64,000 bases of DNA from NCBI RefSeq assembly GCF_009712605.1, contig NZ_WASO01000001.1, positions 372,001 through 436,000 of the forward strand. The letters run 5' to 3'. Made by a program: the position numbers and the translations under genes. Source of the stretch: Paludibacter sp. GTDB lineage: Bacteria; Bacteroidota; Bacteroidia; Bacteroidales; Paludibacteraceae. The notes below the pieces were generated by a model that saw nothing but the letters and a program-made list of their open reading frames with translations, had not been told where the DNA came from and did not search any database. The number at the start of each line of letters is the position of its first letter. Within the stretch, counting starts at the first letter, position 1. Positions 18,193 through 27,300 of this stretch are shown one piece after another.

Positions 18193-18462
18193 TACAATTT
18201 TTCATCGCCCCACAATTCCCCACTTTAAAACACATTGAATATTTTCCAACATGTTTTCAACAGCTTTTATCCGGTTTCTTAAAATTTTATTCGTGGTAAA
18301 ATTTATATAATTATCTGAAAGTCAGTGTATTTTTTATATTGGCTTGTTTTATAGAGATTTGAAGGTTCTTTGGGGTGGTCGGATTGTTGCTGCAGCTTTT
18401 TGTTTTTATCTGTAATAAAAAATTAATCTGTTCTCTCTGTCTGATTGTTCGATAATTATGTT

Positions 18463-18470
18463 TACTTTTG
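18463..18470 (+). promoter_or_regulatory. Promoter -7 box of the GNAT acyltransferase gene
   Basis: TACTTTTG matches TAnnTTTG fully and lies 21 bases ahead of the ATG at 18492. A CTG at 18441-18443 is the best -33 candidate. The box also argues against a start codon further upstream. Confidence 0.5.
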
Positions 18471-18491
18471 TCCGGTTTTTTTATTAAACTT

Positions 18492-19451
18492 ATGATTGAT
18501 ATTATTCCTCCCGTAGATACAAATTTACTTTTAAGCGAGCTGACGGCAGACAAACTCTTACGTCCCACGAATAAGGCAAATAATCATATTTATGTCATTA
18601 CGTCTCACGATTCACCCAATGTGATGAGGGAGATAGGCCGACTGCGTGAACTCTCGTTTCGGGCTTCCGGCGGTGGTACCGGGCAGGAAACCGACGTGGA
18701 CGAGTTTGATACGATGGACGAGCCATATAAGCAACTGATCGTATGGAACGAGGAGGAACGAGAAATCATGGGTGGCTACCGTTTCCTTCACGGACGCGAC
18801 ATGAAGTTTGACTCCGAAGGCCAGCCGGTGGCGGTTACTTCTCACATGTTTCATTTCTCTCCGAAATTCATTGACGAATATCTTCCCAAAACTATTGATC
18901 TCGGACGCGCTTTTGTTCCCCCTGCTTATCAATCTTCTCATAAAGGCGCTAAAAGTCTTTTTGCTCTTGACAATCTTTGGGATGGTTTGGGAGCGTTGGC
19001 TACCGACGAACATACTGAATATCTGATCGGTAAGGTGACTATTTATCCCGATTTCAATGCCGAAGCACGCGACATGATTCTCTATTTCATGTATCGTTAC
19101 TTCAATGATGACGAATCGCTGGTAACGTTAAAGGAGCATGATTTTCGTCCCTCAGAAGAAAAAATGAAACATTACGATGCCTTCTTTAACGAAAAGACGT
19201 TTAAGGATAATTATCGCAAACTCAATCTCGAAGTCCGCACGCTTGGGGTTAATATTCCGGCACTTATCAATGCTTATATCGGTTTATCACCTACAATGAG
19301 AACCTTTGGTACCGGTATCAATCAGGAATTTGCCAATATTTTTGACACAGGGATTATGATTACGGTTGCCGATATTTTTGAGGAAAAACGTCGTCGTCAC
19401 ATAGAACCCTACCTCAAATATAAAGCACACTTCTTTGGTAGTCCGTTTTAA
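18492..19451 (+). CDS. GNAT / OlsB-like N-acyltransferase (GlsB-like)
   Basis: A 319-residue acyltransferase of the GNAT superfamily, hemolysin/OlsB type, which joins acyl-ACP to an amino acid amine. Visible marks are FRASGGGTGQETDVDEFD (about 56-73), the strand MGGYRFLHGR and the segment TIDLGRAFVPPAYQ (about 136-149), which match the acyl-transferase core of this group. In Bacteroides, GlsB of this type makes the N-acyl glycine of glycine lipids, with GlsA as O-acyltransferase. No GlsA lies nearby, so the lipid product is inferred only. The ATG at 18492 is preferred over an upstream TTG that overlaps the -7 box. The downstream gene is convergent, with a 13-base gap. Confidence 0.75.
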   Translation: MIDIIPPVDTNLLLSELTADKLLRPTNKANNHIYVITSHDSPNVMREIGRLRELSFRASGGGTGQETDVDEFDTMDEPYKQLIVWNEEEREIMGGYRFLHGRDMKFDSEGQPVAVTSHMFHFSPKFIDEYLPKTIDLGRAFVPPAYQSSHKGAKSLFALDNLWDGLGALATDEHTEYLIGKVTIYPDFNAEARDMILYFMYRYFNDDESLVTLKEHDFRPSEEKMKHYDAFFNEKTFKDNYRKLNLEVRTLGVNIPALINAYIGLSPTMRTFGTGINQEFANIFDTGIMITVADIFEEKRRRHIEPYLKYKAHFFGSPF

Positions 19452-19464
19452 TAACCGAATCGTT

Positions 19465-19887
19465 TTATTGCGGAATGCTCTTTTCGCACTCTTCCACGAT
19501 TTTGTCAAGTGCTTCGCAATGTCCCAATTTTCCGTTGATTAATACTGCATTATCTACTTTGGCGGTAATGCACAGTCTGTTGTCGGCAAGGCGATAAATA
19601 GCCTGATAAAAAACGTAACGCAATCCTTCTTTTTTTAGGTAAAGCTTGGAAACAAACTCTTCGGTCGGACGTAAGGATGACTTGAATGCCATTTCCAGGC
19701 GAACTACCACCGCATCAATCCCCTTATTATGTAATTCGGCGAAACTAACCCCTTTGGTTAGCAAAAATTCGTGACGTGTATGTTCGAAATAGTGCTGGTA
19801 GTTGGCATTGTTTACAATACCCTGAAGGTCGCATTCGTAGTCGCGCACCTTCATTTTAAGCTCGTAAATGTATGGTTGTGCAGGCAT
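19465..19887 (-). CDS. Acyl-CoA/ACP thioesterase, hotdog fold (YbgC-type)
   Basis: A 140-residue thioesterase of the 4-hydroxybenzoyl-CoA/YbgC group. The signature DYECDLQGIVNNANYQHY (about 15-32) includes the D-x-x-G-I-V-N-x-x-Y catalytic stretch; the aspartate equivalent (D20) is present. Length fits the single-domain family. The physiological substrate cannot be told from sequence; fatty acyl thioesters are the common guess. It converges on the acyltransferase gene and is read from its own promoter at 19952-19959. Confidence 0.88.
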   Translation of the reverse strand: MPAQPYIYELKMKVRDYECDLQGIVNNANYQHYFEHTRHEFLLTKGVSFAELHNKGIDAVVVRLEMAFKSSLRPTEEFVSKLYLKKEGLRYVFYQAIYRLADNRLCITAKVDNAVLINGKLGHCEALDKIVEECEKSIPQ

Positions 19888-19951
19888 GTGCTCTGTTTTT
19901 GCTTGCCTGTTAGATTGTTAGCAGGCAACGTGGTTATCTGTTTTCGAAGTG

Positions 19952-19959
19952 CAAAGTTA
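19952..19959 (-). promoter_or_regulatory. Promoter -7 box of the thioesterase gene
   Basis: The minus strand reads TAACTTTG, a full match to TAnnTTTG, 64 bases ahead of the thioesterase ATG. A TTG lies 15 bases upstream of it, shorter than the usual spacer. Confidence 0.5.
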
Positions 19960-20028
19960 AGGAAAATATTCGTTCAAAATCAGGTGTTATCAATTCCCGA
20001 TTCTTCCCCGATTGTTTCAAACTTTTCG

Positions 20029-20036
20029 TATATTTG
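20029..20036 (+). promoter_or_regulatory. Promoter -7 box of the antiporter gene
   Basis: TATATTTG, a full match to the -7 consensus, 53 bases ahead of the ATG at 20090. No clear -33 box. Confidence 0.5.
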
Positions 20037-20089
20037 CCACAAGAGCCTGTTAAAACAGCTTCTTGCATAGAATTACTCTTTTACCATTG

Positions 20090-22252
20090 ATGCATTCCGC
20101 TTCTCCTTTTATATTGCCACTGGCAAATCCGACGTTGATTTTTGCAGTCGTTTTGCTGGTTATCCTGTTCTCTCCGTTGTTACTCAACAGGTTGAGAGTT
20201 CCGCCATTGGTGGGTCTGGTGTTGGCGGGAATAGCTCTTGGCCCGTTCGGGTTTAACGTGCTTTCAAACGATGATAGTTTCCATCTTTTTGGGAATGTGG
20301 GGATGCTCTATGTCGTGTTCATGTCGGGAGTTTCGATTGAAATCAACGATTTGCGCAAAAACCGGATTAAAGGCGGCGTGTTTGGTTTTTACTCGTTTGT
20401 TGTGGCAATGACGCTAGGTCTTTTGTCCGGCATGTATCTCCTTCATTTCAGTTTTGCAACTTCTGTACTGCTTGCCAGCATGTACGCCACTCATACTTTG
20501 GTGGCTTATCCCGTGGTGAGCCGTTTTTGTCTGGGAGCAAGGCGTCCGGTAAAGATTGCTACAGTCAGTAGCATTATCACGGTTACCGCATCCCTGGTTA
20601 TTCTCACTCTTGTGTCCGATCAGTTTTCGTTGCTGAGATCAAATACCTCCTGGTTGCTGGAAAGTGCCAAGATGATTTTGTTCGGTGTTATCGTCTTGTG
20701 GTTATATCCCAAAATAGCGCATTCGTTCTTTAAGAGATTTGAAGACAGTGTGTTGCAATATATTTTTGTACTGGCACTTGTCTTCTTTGGAGCTTTCTTT
20801 GCACAGGTAGCCGGCTTAGAAAGTGTTTTAGGGGCTTTCATGGTGGGCATATCGCTCAATCGCTTAATTCCCAAGATATCGCCACTTATGAATCGGCTGG
20901 AATTCGTGGGAAGCGCGCTGTTTGTGCCCTTTTTCCTTATCTCTTTGGGAATGATAATCAATTTTCGTGTGTTGGCTTCCGGATTTGATGCTATTTTGGT
21001 GGCGTTGGTCATGGTTTTGGTGCCTGTTTGCTCCAAATGGATTGTAGCATTGCTGACGCAGAAAACATTCTCGATGAACCGATACGAACGGCAGATGATT
21101 TTCGGACTGAGTAACGGTCAGGCGGGTATCACGTTGGTTACGGTAATGATTGGCTATGCCATCACGTTGCCCGACGGGTCACATTTGCTGCCGGACAGTG
21201 TGATGACCGGTGCAGTAATTATGATTCTGGTATCGGGAACGATAAGTATGCTTGTGACAGAGAATGCTGCACGGCAAATGTTGTCGGCCGGACGTGTAGC
21301 GGATGATTCGGTGCCGGAAGAGAAAAGACGTGAACGAATCATGTTTACCGTTGCTAACCCTCATACCCTGGATCATCTCGTGGAATTCTCCATTGCCATT
21401 AAAAACCCGAGGTCGAAAGAAGATTTATATGCGCTCAGGGTAGTGAACGATAACGACGAGGCTCATAAAGAGCAAGGCGATCGCTTGTTGTTGCAGGCAG
21501 CTAAGGTGGCGTCGGTCGCCGATCAGTGGGTGGAACGAATTTCCCGCTATGATGTGAATGTGGCAAGCGGTATTCTCTATTCGGCTAAAGAATATGCAAT
21601 TACAGATGTGGTGATTGGTTTGCACCAGAAACTAAAATCGCGCGATACGCTTTTCGGATTGATGACGGAAATGTTGTTGAAAGGCGTCAGTTGTTCGTTG
21701 TTTATTTACAAACCGGTCTTTCATCTGAAACAGACATCCCGTCTGATTGTGTTCCTGCCGGGAAGAGCAGAACTGGAGGTGGGTTTCGGACGTTGTTTTG
21801 CGCATGTGAGCAATATTGCAAGAAAGCTGCATGTGGAAATTATGGTCTATTCAACGCCTGAAACACGGGCTGTTGTGATGCATCACAAACAAATGCATCA
21901 TGGCGTTTCTCTTGAGTTTTTCCTTTATCATGCCGTGGAGGAGCTGCATCCGTTGTCAGGGAATATAACAGATGCCGATATGTGCGTGTTTTTTGCAGCT
22001 CGTCCTAATGCCATCTCGTATGATGAAACTTTCGATAAACTGGTAGAAAACTCTGTTCTGTCGGATACGGCGCACAATGTTTTGGTGGTGTATCCGGAAC
22101 AATATGAGAAACCTGATAATACCGACGAACGTTTCAGTACTCTTCATCAGCCACATTATAAATTCGAACGCCTTCACAGATCTGAAAGATGGCTTTTTGT
22201 TCAGGTTCAGAGAGTGTGGTACCGCTTCGTGAAAACCATCTTTCGCAGATAG
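20090..22252 (+). CDS. Cation:proton antiporter (CPA2) with C-terminal cytoplasmic domain
   Basis: A 720-residue inner membrane antiporter of the CPA2 (KefB/NapA) family, exchanging Na+ or K+ for protons. The first 390 residues hold about twelve membrane helices with the opening motif LRVPPLVGLVLAGIALGPFG (about 34-53), the conserved GLESVLGAFMVGISLNRL region and QAGITLVTVMIGYA near the end of the membrane part. The last 320 residues are soluble and look like two universal-stress-protein-like units (VVIGLHQKLKSRDTLFGLM and following); there is no TrkA-N nucleotide motif that I can see. A TTG nine codons upstream is possible, but the ATG after the -7 box is the better start. It stands alone, upstream of dnaE. 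Confidence 0.85.
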   Translation: MHSASPFILPLANPTLIFAVVLLVILFSPLLLNRLRVPPLVGLVLAGIALGPFGFNVLSNDDSFHLFGNVGMLYVVFMSGVSIEINDLRKNRIKGGVFGFYSFVVAMTLGLLSGMYLLHFSFATSVLLASMYATHTLVAYPVVSRFCLGARRPVKIATVSSIITVTASLVILTLVSDQFSLLRSNTSWLLESAKMILFGVIVLWLYPKIAHSFFKRFEDSVLQYIFVLALVFFGAFFAQVAGLESVLGAFMVGISLNRLIPKISPLMNRLEFVGSALFVPFFLISLGMIINFRVLASGFDAILVALVMVLVPVCSKWIVALLTQKTFSMNRYERQMIFGLSNGQAGITLVTVMIGYAITLPDGSHLLPDSVMTGAVIMILVSGTISMLVTENAARQMLSAGRVADDSVPEEKRRERIMFTVANPHTLDHLVEFSIAIKNPRSKEDLYALRVVNDNDEAHKEQGDRLLLQAAKVASVADQWVERISRYDVNVASGILYSAKEYAITDVVIGLHQKLKSRDTLFGLMTEMLLKGVSCSLFIYKPVFHLKQTSRLIVFLPGRAELEVGFGRCFAHVSNIARKLHVEIMVYSTPETRAVVMHHKQMHHGVSLEFFLYHAVEELHPLSGNITDADMCVFFAARPNAISYDETFDKLVENSVLSDTAHNVLVVYPEQYEKPDNTDERFSTLHQPHYKFERLHRSERWLFVQVQRVWYRFVKTIFRR

Positions 22253-22347
22253 CTCCGTTAACCCGTTGTTTACACCTTATTATTGTTTTAACACTGATGT
22301 TGGTCGAATTTTATTCAACAGCAGCGAAAGACAACCTTCCTTTTTTG

Positions 22348-22355
22348 TAACTTTG
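22348..22355 (+). promoter_or_regulatory. Promoter -7 box of dnaE
   Basis: TAACTTTG, a full match to TAnnTTTG, 64 bases ahead of the dnaE ATG at 22420. Confidence 0.5.
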
Positions 22356-22419
22356 AACCAGAAAAACCGACAATGTATTTTTTGGTTTTTGTAATCGTAA
22401 ATAGTTTATTATCAAAAAT

Positions 22420-25400
22420 ATGAATAAATTCGTGCATTTGCATGTTCACTCGCATTATTCCATTCTTGACGGAATGTCGAAAGTGAACGACCTGATTGAT
22501 AAAGCGGTGGCTACCGGCATGAACGCTCTTGCCCTGACTGACCATGGCTCTATGTTTGGTATCAAGGAACTCTGCGATTATGCGAATAAAAAGAATGGTA
22601 AGGTTAAAGACGAAATAAAGCAACTGAAGGCGCAGATTGAAGAGCTCAAAACAAACGGAGGCGCTGAAACTGACATTGCCGGGTTGCAGGAGAAGCTCAA
22701 AGAAGCAGAGTCTCACCTTTTCAAACCGATTCTTGGATGTGAGACGTATGTTGCACGCCGTACCCGTTTCGATAAATCGATAAAAGAAGATGGTAGTGGT
22801 CATCACCTTATTCTGTTGGCCAAAAACAAAAAAGGCTACCAGAATCTCTGTAAGCTGATTTCTGCTGCATGGATTGACGGATATTATTACCGTCCGCGTA
22901 TTGACAAAGATATTCTGGATAAATACAAAGAGGGGTTGATCGTTACAACAGCTTGCCTGGGGGGCGAAATCCCGAGCAAAATTCTGTCTGGTGATATAGA
23001 AGGTGCCGAACAGGCGATCATGTGGTTTAAGGAACGTTTTGGCGAAGATTTTTACCTTGAATTACAACGTCATAAAGCGGCTGTGCCACAGGCTGATTTC
23101 AATGTATACGAAAAGCAGCAGATAGTGAACGCGAAGTTGCTTGAACTGGCAGAAAAGACCAATACAAAAGTAATAGCAGCCAATGATGTTCACTTTGTAA
23201 ATCAGGAACATGCGGAAGGCCATGATCGCCTTATCTGTTTGAGCACGGGTAAGGATTTTAGCGATCCGAACCGAATGCGCTATACCAAACAAGAGTGGTT
23301 GAAAACACCGGAAGAAATGGCGGAGCTTTTTGCGGATGTGCCTCAGGCTCTTGCTAATACTCTTGAAATTGCCGATAAAGTAGAACGTTACAGCATCGAC
23401 TCGGACGCGTTGATGCCGATGTTCCCGATTCCGGAAAGTTTTGGATCCGACCAGGCGTATAGAGAACGTTTCTCGGAGGACGACCTGAGAAAAGAATTTG
23501 GCGACAGGTTTGATAAGCTGGGTGGATACGATAAGGTTGTCCGTATTAAGTTTGAATCCGATTACCTGCGCGAACTGACTTTTATCGGGGCAAAGGAACG
23601 TTATGGAGATCCATTGCCGGCCGAAACGCTCGAACGTATCGAATTTGAGCTGGACGTGATGAAGACAATGGGTTTTCCCGGGTACTTCCTTATTGTGCAG
23701 GACTTTATTCAGGCAGCCAGGGGGATGGGCGTCTCTGTTGGTCCCGGCCGTGGATCTGCGGCGGGTTCTGCAGTTGCCTACTGTCTCAAAATTACAGACA
23801 TCGACCCAATTAAATACGACTTGCTGTTTGAGCGTTTTCTTAACCCTGACCGTATTTCGATGCCTGATATCGATATTGACTTCGATGATGACGGGCGTGG
23901 TGAAGTATTGCGCTGGGTAACTGATAAATACGGAAAAGAGAAGGTGGCGCACATTATCACCTATGGTACAATGGCCACCAAGTCGAGCATCAAGGACGTT
24001 GCCCGTGTGCAGAATCTTCCGCTTCAGGAGGCGATTCAACTTACCAAACTGATACCCGACCGCTTGCCCGATGTGGACGATAAGCCGGTGAAGGTGAACA
24101 TGAAGACCTGTCTGAAATATGTTCCGGAACTGAAGGCAGCTCTCAATTCGAGTGACAGGAATCTTTCCGATACCCTGAAATATGCGGAAATGCTTGAAGG
24201 CACCATTCGGCAGACGGGTGTTCACGCTTGTGGTGTTATTATTGGTTCTGACGACCTGACAAAGTTTGTGCCTCTAAGTACCGCCAAGGAAAAAGGAAGC
24301 GATGAGGATGTCCTTGTTACTCAATATGAAGGGTCTGTTATTGAGAATGTGGGTCTTATAAAGATGGACTTTCTTGGTCTGAAGACACTTTCGATCATTA
24401 AGGAAGCGTTGAAGAATATCAAGCAGTCACGGGGCATAGATCTTGACATTGACAAAATTCCCATCGACGATAAGAAAACGTACGAACTTTATAGTATTGG
24501 TCGCACCACCGGAACATTCCAGTTTGAATCGGCCGGGATGCAAAAATACCTTCGCGAACTTCGTCCCACTCAGTTTGAGGACTTGATTGCGATGAATGCC
24601 CTTTATCGCCCGGGGCCAATGGAATACATTCCTGATTTTATCGATCGTAAGCACGGCCGAAAGCCTATTGTGTACGATATTCCTATCATGGAGCGGTATC
24701 TGAAAGACACTTATGGGATTACAGTCTATCAGGAACAGGTGATGTTACTCTCGCGTTTGTTGGCCGACTTTACACGAGGCGAGAGTGATACATTGCGTAA
24801 GGCCATGGGTAAGAAGCTGAAAGATAAAATGGCTCACCTGAAGGTGAAATTTGTCGAAGGCTGTAAGAAAAACGGTTATGCGGAAGAGGTGGTGTTGAAA
24901 ATATGGGGCGACTGGGAAAAGTTCGCGTCTTATGCGTTCAACAAATCTCATGCTACCTGCTATTCCTGGATTGCTTACCAGACTGCATACCTCAAGGCTA
25001 ACTATCCGGCAGAGTTTATGGCTGCCAACTTAACCCGAAATAAGGATGACATCACTGAAATTTCCAAGTTTATGGATGAGTGTAAGGCGATGGGAATTCC
25101 GGTGCTTGGACCTGATGTGAACGAAAGTCGCTTGACTTTTGTATCTAACAGTAAGGGTGAAATTCGTTTTGGTTTAGGTGGAATTAAAGGTGTGGGCGAA
25201 GGTGCCGTTGAGGCGATTGTAAGTGAACGGGAGAAAAACGGGCCGTACCAGAGCGTGTTCGATTTTATGGAACGGGTTAATCTCAATGCCTGTAACCGAA
25301 AAACAGTTGAAAGTCTTATTCTTGCAGGTGCTTTTGATACGTTTAGCGATGTGAAACGCGAACAATACTTTGCTTCAAATGGCAAAGACGAGCTGGCGCT

Positions 25401-26223
25401 TGATTCGTTGATTCGCTATGGAAACAAAGTGCAAAACGATAAAGCAACCATCACCAATTCTCTTTTCGGGGGATTTGAGGAGGTAGAAATAGCCAAACCG
25501 GTAATGCCTCCTGCAGAAGAATGGTCTACACTTGAGCGGCTTAATAAGGAGCGGGATTATGTAGGTATTTACCTCTCGGCTCACCCGCTGGATGAATTTG
25601 AGTTAGAGTTGAAATATGGCTGTAATACCCACATGATCGACTTCAAGGAAATTGAAGCGTTGAAGGGTAGGGAAGTGGTTGCCGGTGGAATTGTTACCGG
25701 GTTCCGTCAGGGGACGACCAAAACCGGACGGCCTTTCGGTTCGCTGATGATTGAGGATTATTCCGGATCGTATGAGTTTATGCTTTTCGGCAACGATTAT
25801 ATAGAGTATAACAAGTATATGATTAAGGATTTGTTTGTTTGCCTCCGCGGAAACGTCAAAGAACGGGGTTCGGACTGGAAATTCAAGAAAGAACGTAGTC
25901 CGGACGAACCGATTGTGTGGGAATTCAAAATCTCAAAAATTGAAGAGCTGCACAACGTGAAGGGAACTCTGATCAAGTCGCTGAACATCGGAATCGATTT
26001 GAACCAGCTGACCGACGAATTGATCAGCGACCTGAAGGCTTTGGCTTTTGAACAGTCTGTAACCGGACGAACCTCTCTTTTCTTTAATGTGAAAGATGAG
26101 ATAAACAATGTGAATATTAAGATGTTTGCCCGAAGCAAATCAATTAACGTATCCCGACCGTTAATCCATTATCTGGAAGAACAAAAGCTGGAAGAAGTGC
26201 TTGAATTCGACGTGAATAAATAG
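22420..26223 (+). CDS. dnaE: DNA polymerase III alpha subunit
   Basis: The 1267-residue replicative polymerase. The N-terminal PHP domain begins with HLHVHSHYSILDGM (about 6-19) and keeps its metal-binding histidines. It has an insertion of about 45 residues rich in K and E (about 55-100), predicted coiled coil, absent from the E. coli enzyme. The palm carries GPGRGSAAGS (about 444-453) and the catalytic PDIDIDF (482-488, aspartates 483, 485 and 487). The fingers (YQEQVM, FNKSHA), helix-hairpin-helix (GLGGIKGVGEGA, about 916-927) and an OB domain (about 1080-1130) follow. Length and order match Bacteroidota DnaE. A strong terminator follows the stop codon. Confidence 0.97.
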   Translation: MNKFVHLHVHSHYSILDGMSKVNDLIDKAVATGMNALALTDHGSMFGIKELCDYANKKNGKVKDEIKQLKAQIEELKTNGGAETDIAGLQEKLKEAESHLFKPILGCETYVARRTRFDKSIKEDGSGHHLILLAKNKKGYQNLCKLISAAWIDGYYYRPRIDKDILDKYKEGLIVTTACLGGEIPSKILSGDIEGAEQAIMWFKERFGEDFYLELQRHKAAVPQADFNVYEKQQIVNAKLLELAEKTNTKVIAANDVHFVNQEHAEGHDRLICLSTGKDFSDPNRMRYTKQEWLKTPEEMAELFADVPQALANTLEIADKVERYSIDSDALMPMFPIPESFGSDQAYRERFSEDDLRKEFGDRFDKLGGYDKVVRIKFESDYLRELTFIGAKERYGDPLPAETLERIEFELDVMKTMGFPGYFLIVQDFIQAARGMGVSVGPGRGSAAGSAVAYCLKITDIDPIKYDLLFERFLNPDRISMPDIDIDFDDDGRGEVLRWVTDKYGKEKVAHIITYGTMATKSSIKDVARVQNLPLQEAIQLTKLIPDRLPDVDDKPVKVNMKTCLKYVPELKAALNSSDRNLSDTLKYAEMLEGTIRQTGVHACGVIIGSDDLTKFVPLSTAKEKGSDEDVLVTQYEGSVIENVGLIKMDFLGLKTLSIIKEALKNIKQSRGIDLDIDKIPIDDKKTYELYSIGRTTGTFQFESAGMQKYLRELRPTQFEDLIAMNALYRPGPMEYIPDFIDRKHGRKPIVYDIPIMERYLKDTYGITVYQEQVMLLSRLLADFTRGESDTLRKAMGKKLKDKMAHLKVKFVEGCKKNGYAEEVVLKIWGDWEKFASYAFNKSHATCYSWIAYQTAYLKANYPAEFMAANLTRNKDDITEISKFMDECKAMGIPVLGPDVNESRLTFVSNSKGEIRFGLGGIKGVGEGAVEAIVSEREKNGPYQSVFDFMERVNLNACNRKTVESLILAGAFDTFSDVKREQYFASNGKDELALDSLIRYGNKVQNDKATITNSLFGGFEEVEIAKPVMPPAEEWSTLERLNKERDYVGIYLSAHPLDEFELELKYGCNTHMIDFKEIEALKGREVVAGGIVTGFRQGTTKTGRPFGSLMIEDYSGSYEFMLFGNDYIEYNKYMIKDLFVCLRGNVKERGSDWKFKKERSPDEPIVWEFKISKIEELHNVKGTLIKSLNIGIDLNQLTDELISDLKALAFEQSVTGRTSLFFNVKDEINNVNIKMFARSKSINVSRPLIHYLEEQKLEEVLEFDVNK

Positions 26224-26225
26224 CA

Positions 26226-26269
26226 ATAAAGAAAATGCGGAATCCGTTTTGATTCCGCATTTTCTTTAT
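26226..26269 (+). terminator. Intrinsic terminator after dnaE
   Basis: A perfect 19 bp stem (26226-26244 with 26251-26269, loop CGTTTT) begins 2 bases after the dnaE stop. Its A-rich left and T-rich right arms make it work in both directions in principle. Confidence 0.8.
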
Positions 26270-26330
26270 GATATTGGTTATTCTGCGGATTTGTTAGAAA
26301 TAGTAATTGTTGTACAGGTGTGCGGTTTTC

Positions 26331-26473
26331 ATAACTCCGTCCTTCAGGGCGGAGGCAAAAACAGACGAATATTCTACGGGCTTTAGCCCTGAAAAACATA
26401 GGAATAAATACCTCAGGGCTAAAGCCCATTATTAAGAACTCGTTCGTTACTCCGCCCTAAAGGACGGAGTTAT
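26331..26473. repeat. Nested inverted repeat element (143 bp)
   Basis: Outer arms of 24 bases (26331-26354 and 26450-26473, 23 of 24 paired) enclose inner arms of 15 bases (26378-26392 and 26413-26427, perfect, core GGGCTTTAGCCC). Each outer arm is also a small hairpin (CTCCGTCCT with AGGGCGGAG). No gene lies in the 308 bases between dnaE and the next gene apart from this element and the terminator. Elements built on this GGGCTTTAGCCC core occur between genes in Bacteroidota and resemble REP sequences moved by Y1 transposases; the last step is inference. Confidence 0.7.
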
Positions 26474-26531
26474 GGTCGTTTGATGATGGCTTGCTTGATG
26501 TAGACCCTATTGTCCTGGGTTGTCTTAAATG

Positions 26532-27290
26532 TCAGTGGTTGTCAATAATGCTTTCTGACAGTAACCGATATATTTCTTGCCATCGCGGATGATCCGTTAG
26601 CTTGTCAAGGTGTTTGTTCATTACGTTGAAATCTTTCCTGACAGCAGGTCCTGTCTGACCTTCGCGAGGCGAAAGCGTTGCTGTTTTGTCAATGGTTTCC
26701 TGAATCAACGGGCGAAGCACTTCAAATGGGATGTCAGCTTCGTGCAAAATGGATTCTGCGATGGCAAACAGATGGTTGGTGAAGTTGCAGGCAAATACGG
26801 CCGCTAGATGTAGCTGTTGGCGCTGTGCAGAGCTTGCTTCGTATACTTTATTGCTGATGGCAGAAGCCAGTTCTCTGAGAATATTCAGGTCGTTAGCATT
26901 GGATGCCTCTATGAAAAGAGGAATATCCTTGAAGTCAACCGCTTTCCCTTTTGAAAAAGTTTGTAACGGATACAACACGCCACCCCGTTCTTTTATGTCG
27001 GCAAACAGAGATAGCGACATGCTTCCGGCTGTATGTACGTGTAGTCCTTCTTTGTGCGGATTCAGGCGAATAATCTCACACAATGCGGAGTCGCTGACAG
27101 AATAGATATAAATATCAGCTTCTTCAATGTCGTCAGGAGAGGTCGTCCATTCGGCATTTACCGACAGAGCTAGTTTTTTTGCGTTTTCTTCGGTTCGGCT
27201 CACTATCTGAGAAACAGTAAATCCGGCTTCGTGAATCGCTTTTGCCAAATGAGTCGCCACATTGCCTGATCCGATACAAACCACTTTCAT
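26532..27290 (-). CDS. Rossmann-like and DUF2520 domain protein
   Basis: A 252-residue protein with an N-terminal NAD(P)-binding Rossmann domain (VVCIGSGNVATHLAKAIH, about 3-20) and a C-terminal helical DUF2520 domain (about 125-250, with LHLAAVFACNFTNHLF). The family resembles ketopantoate reductase and pyrroline-5-carboxylate reductase in overall build, but no substrate is established. The ATG at 27290 is chosen over a start 19 codons upstream because it begins directly at the Rossmann strand and leaves 10 bases after the preceding gene's stop. It is probably co-transcribed with that small membrane gene. Confidence 0.85.
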   Translation of the reverse strand: MKVVCIGSGNVATHLAKAIHEAGFTVSQIVSRTEENAKKLALSVNAEWTTSPDDIEEADIYIYSVSDSALCEIIRLNPHKEGLHVHTAGSMSLSLFADIKERGGVLYPLQTFSKGKAVDFKDIPLFIEASNANDLNILRELASAISNKVYEASSAQRQQLHLAAVFACNFTNHLFAIAESILHEADIPFEVLRPLIQETIDKTATLSPREGQTGPAVRKDFNVMNKHLDKLTDHPRWQEIYRLLSESIIDNH

Positions 27291-27300
27291 AAACGATAGA

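Larger units (their letters stand above)
18158..18491. other. Divergent intergenic region between mraZ and the acyltransferase gene
   Basis: This 334-base AT-rich region separates two divergently read genes. It holds a -7 box for each direction (18185-18192 minus, 18463-18470 plus). I see no RNA gene, repeat or further open frame in it. Confidence 0.5.

Noticed and set aside
23062-24225. Open frame of 387 codons on the minus strand opposite dnaE
   Set aside because: Fully antisense to conserved dnaE core sequence; composition is atypical (very rich in R, H, F, Q) and no motif is seen.
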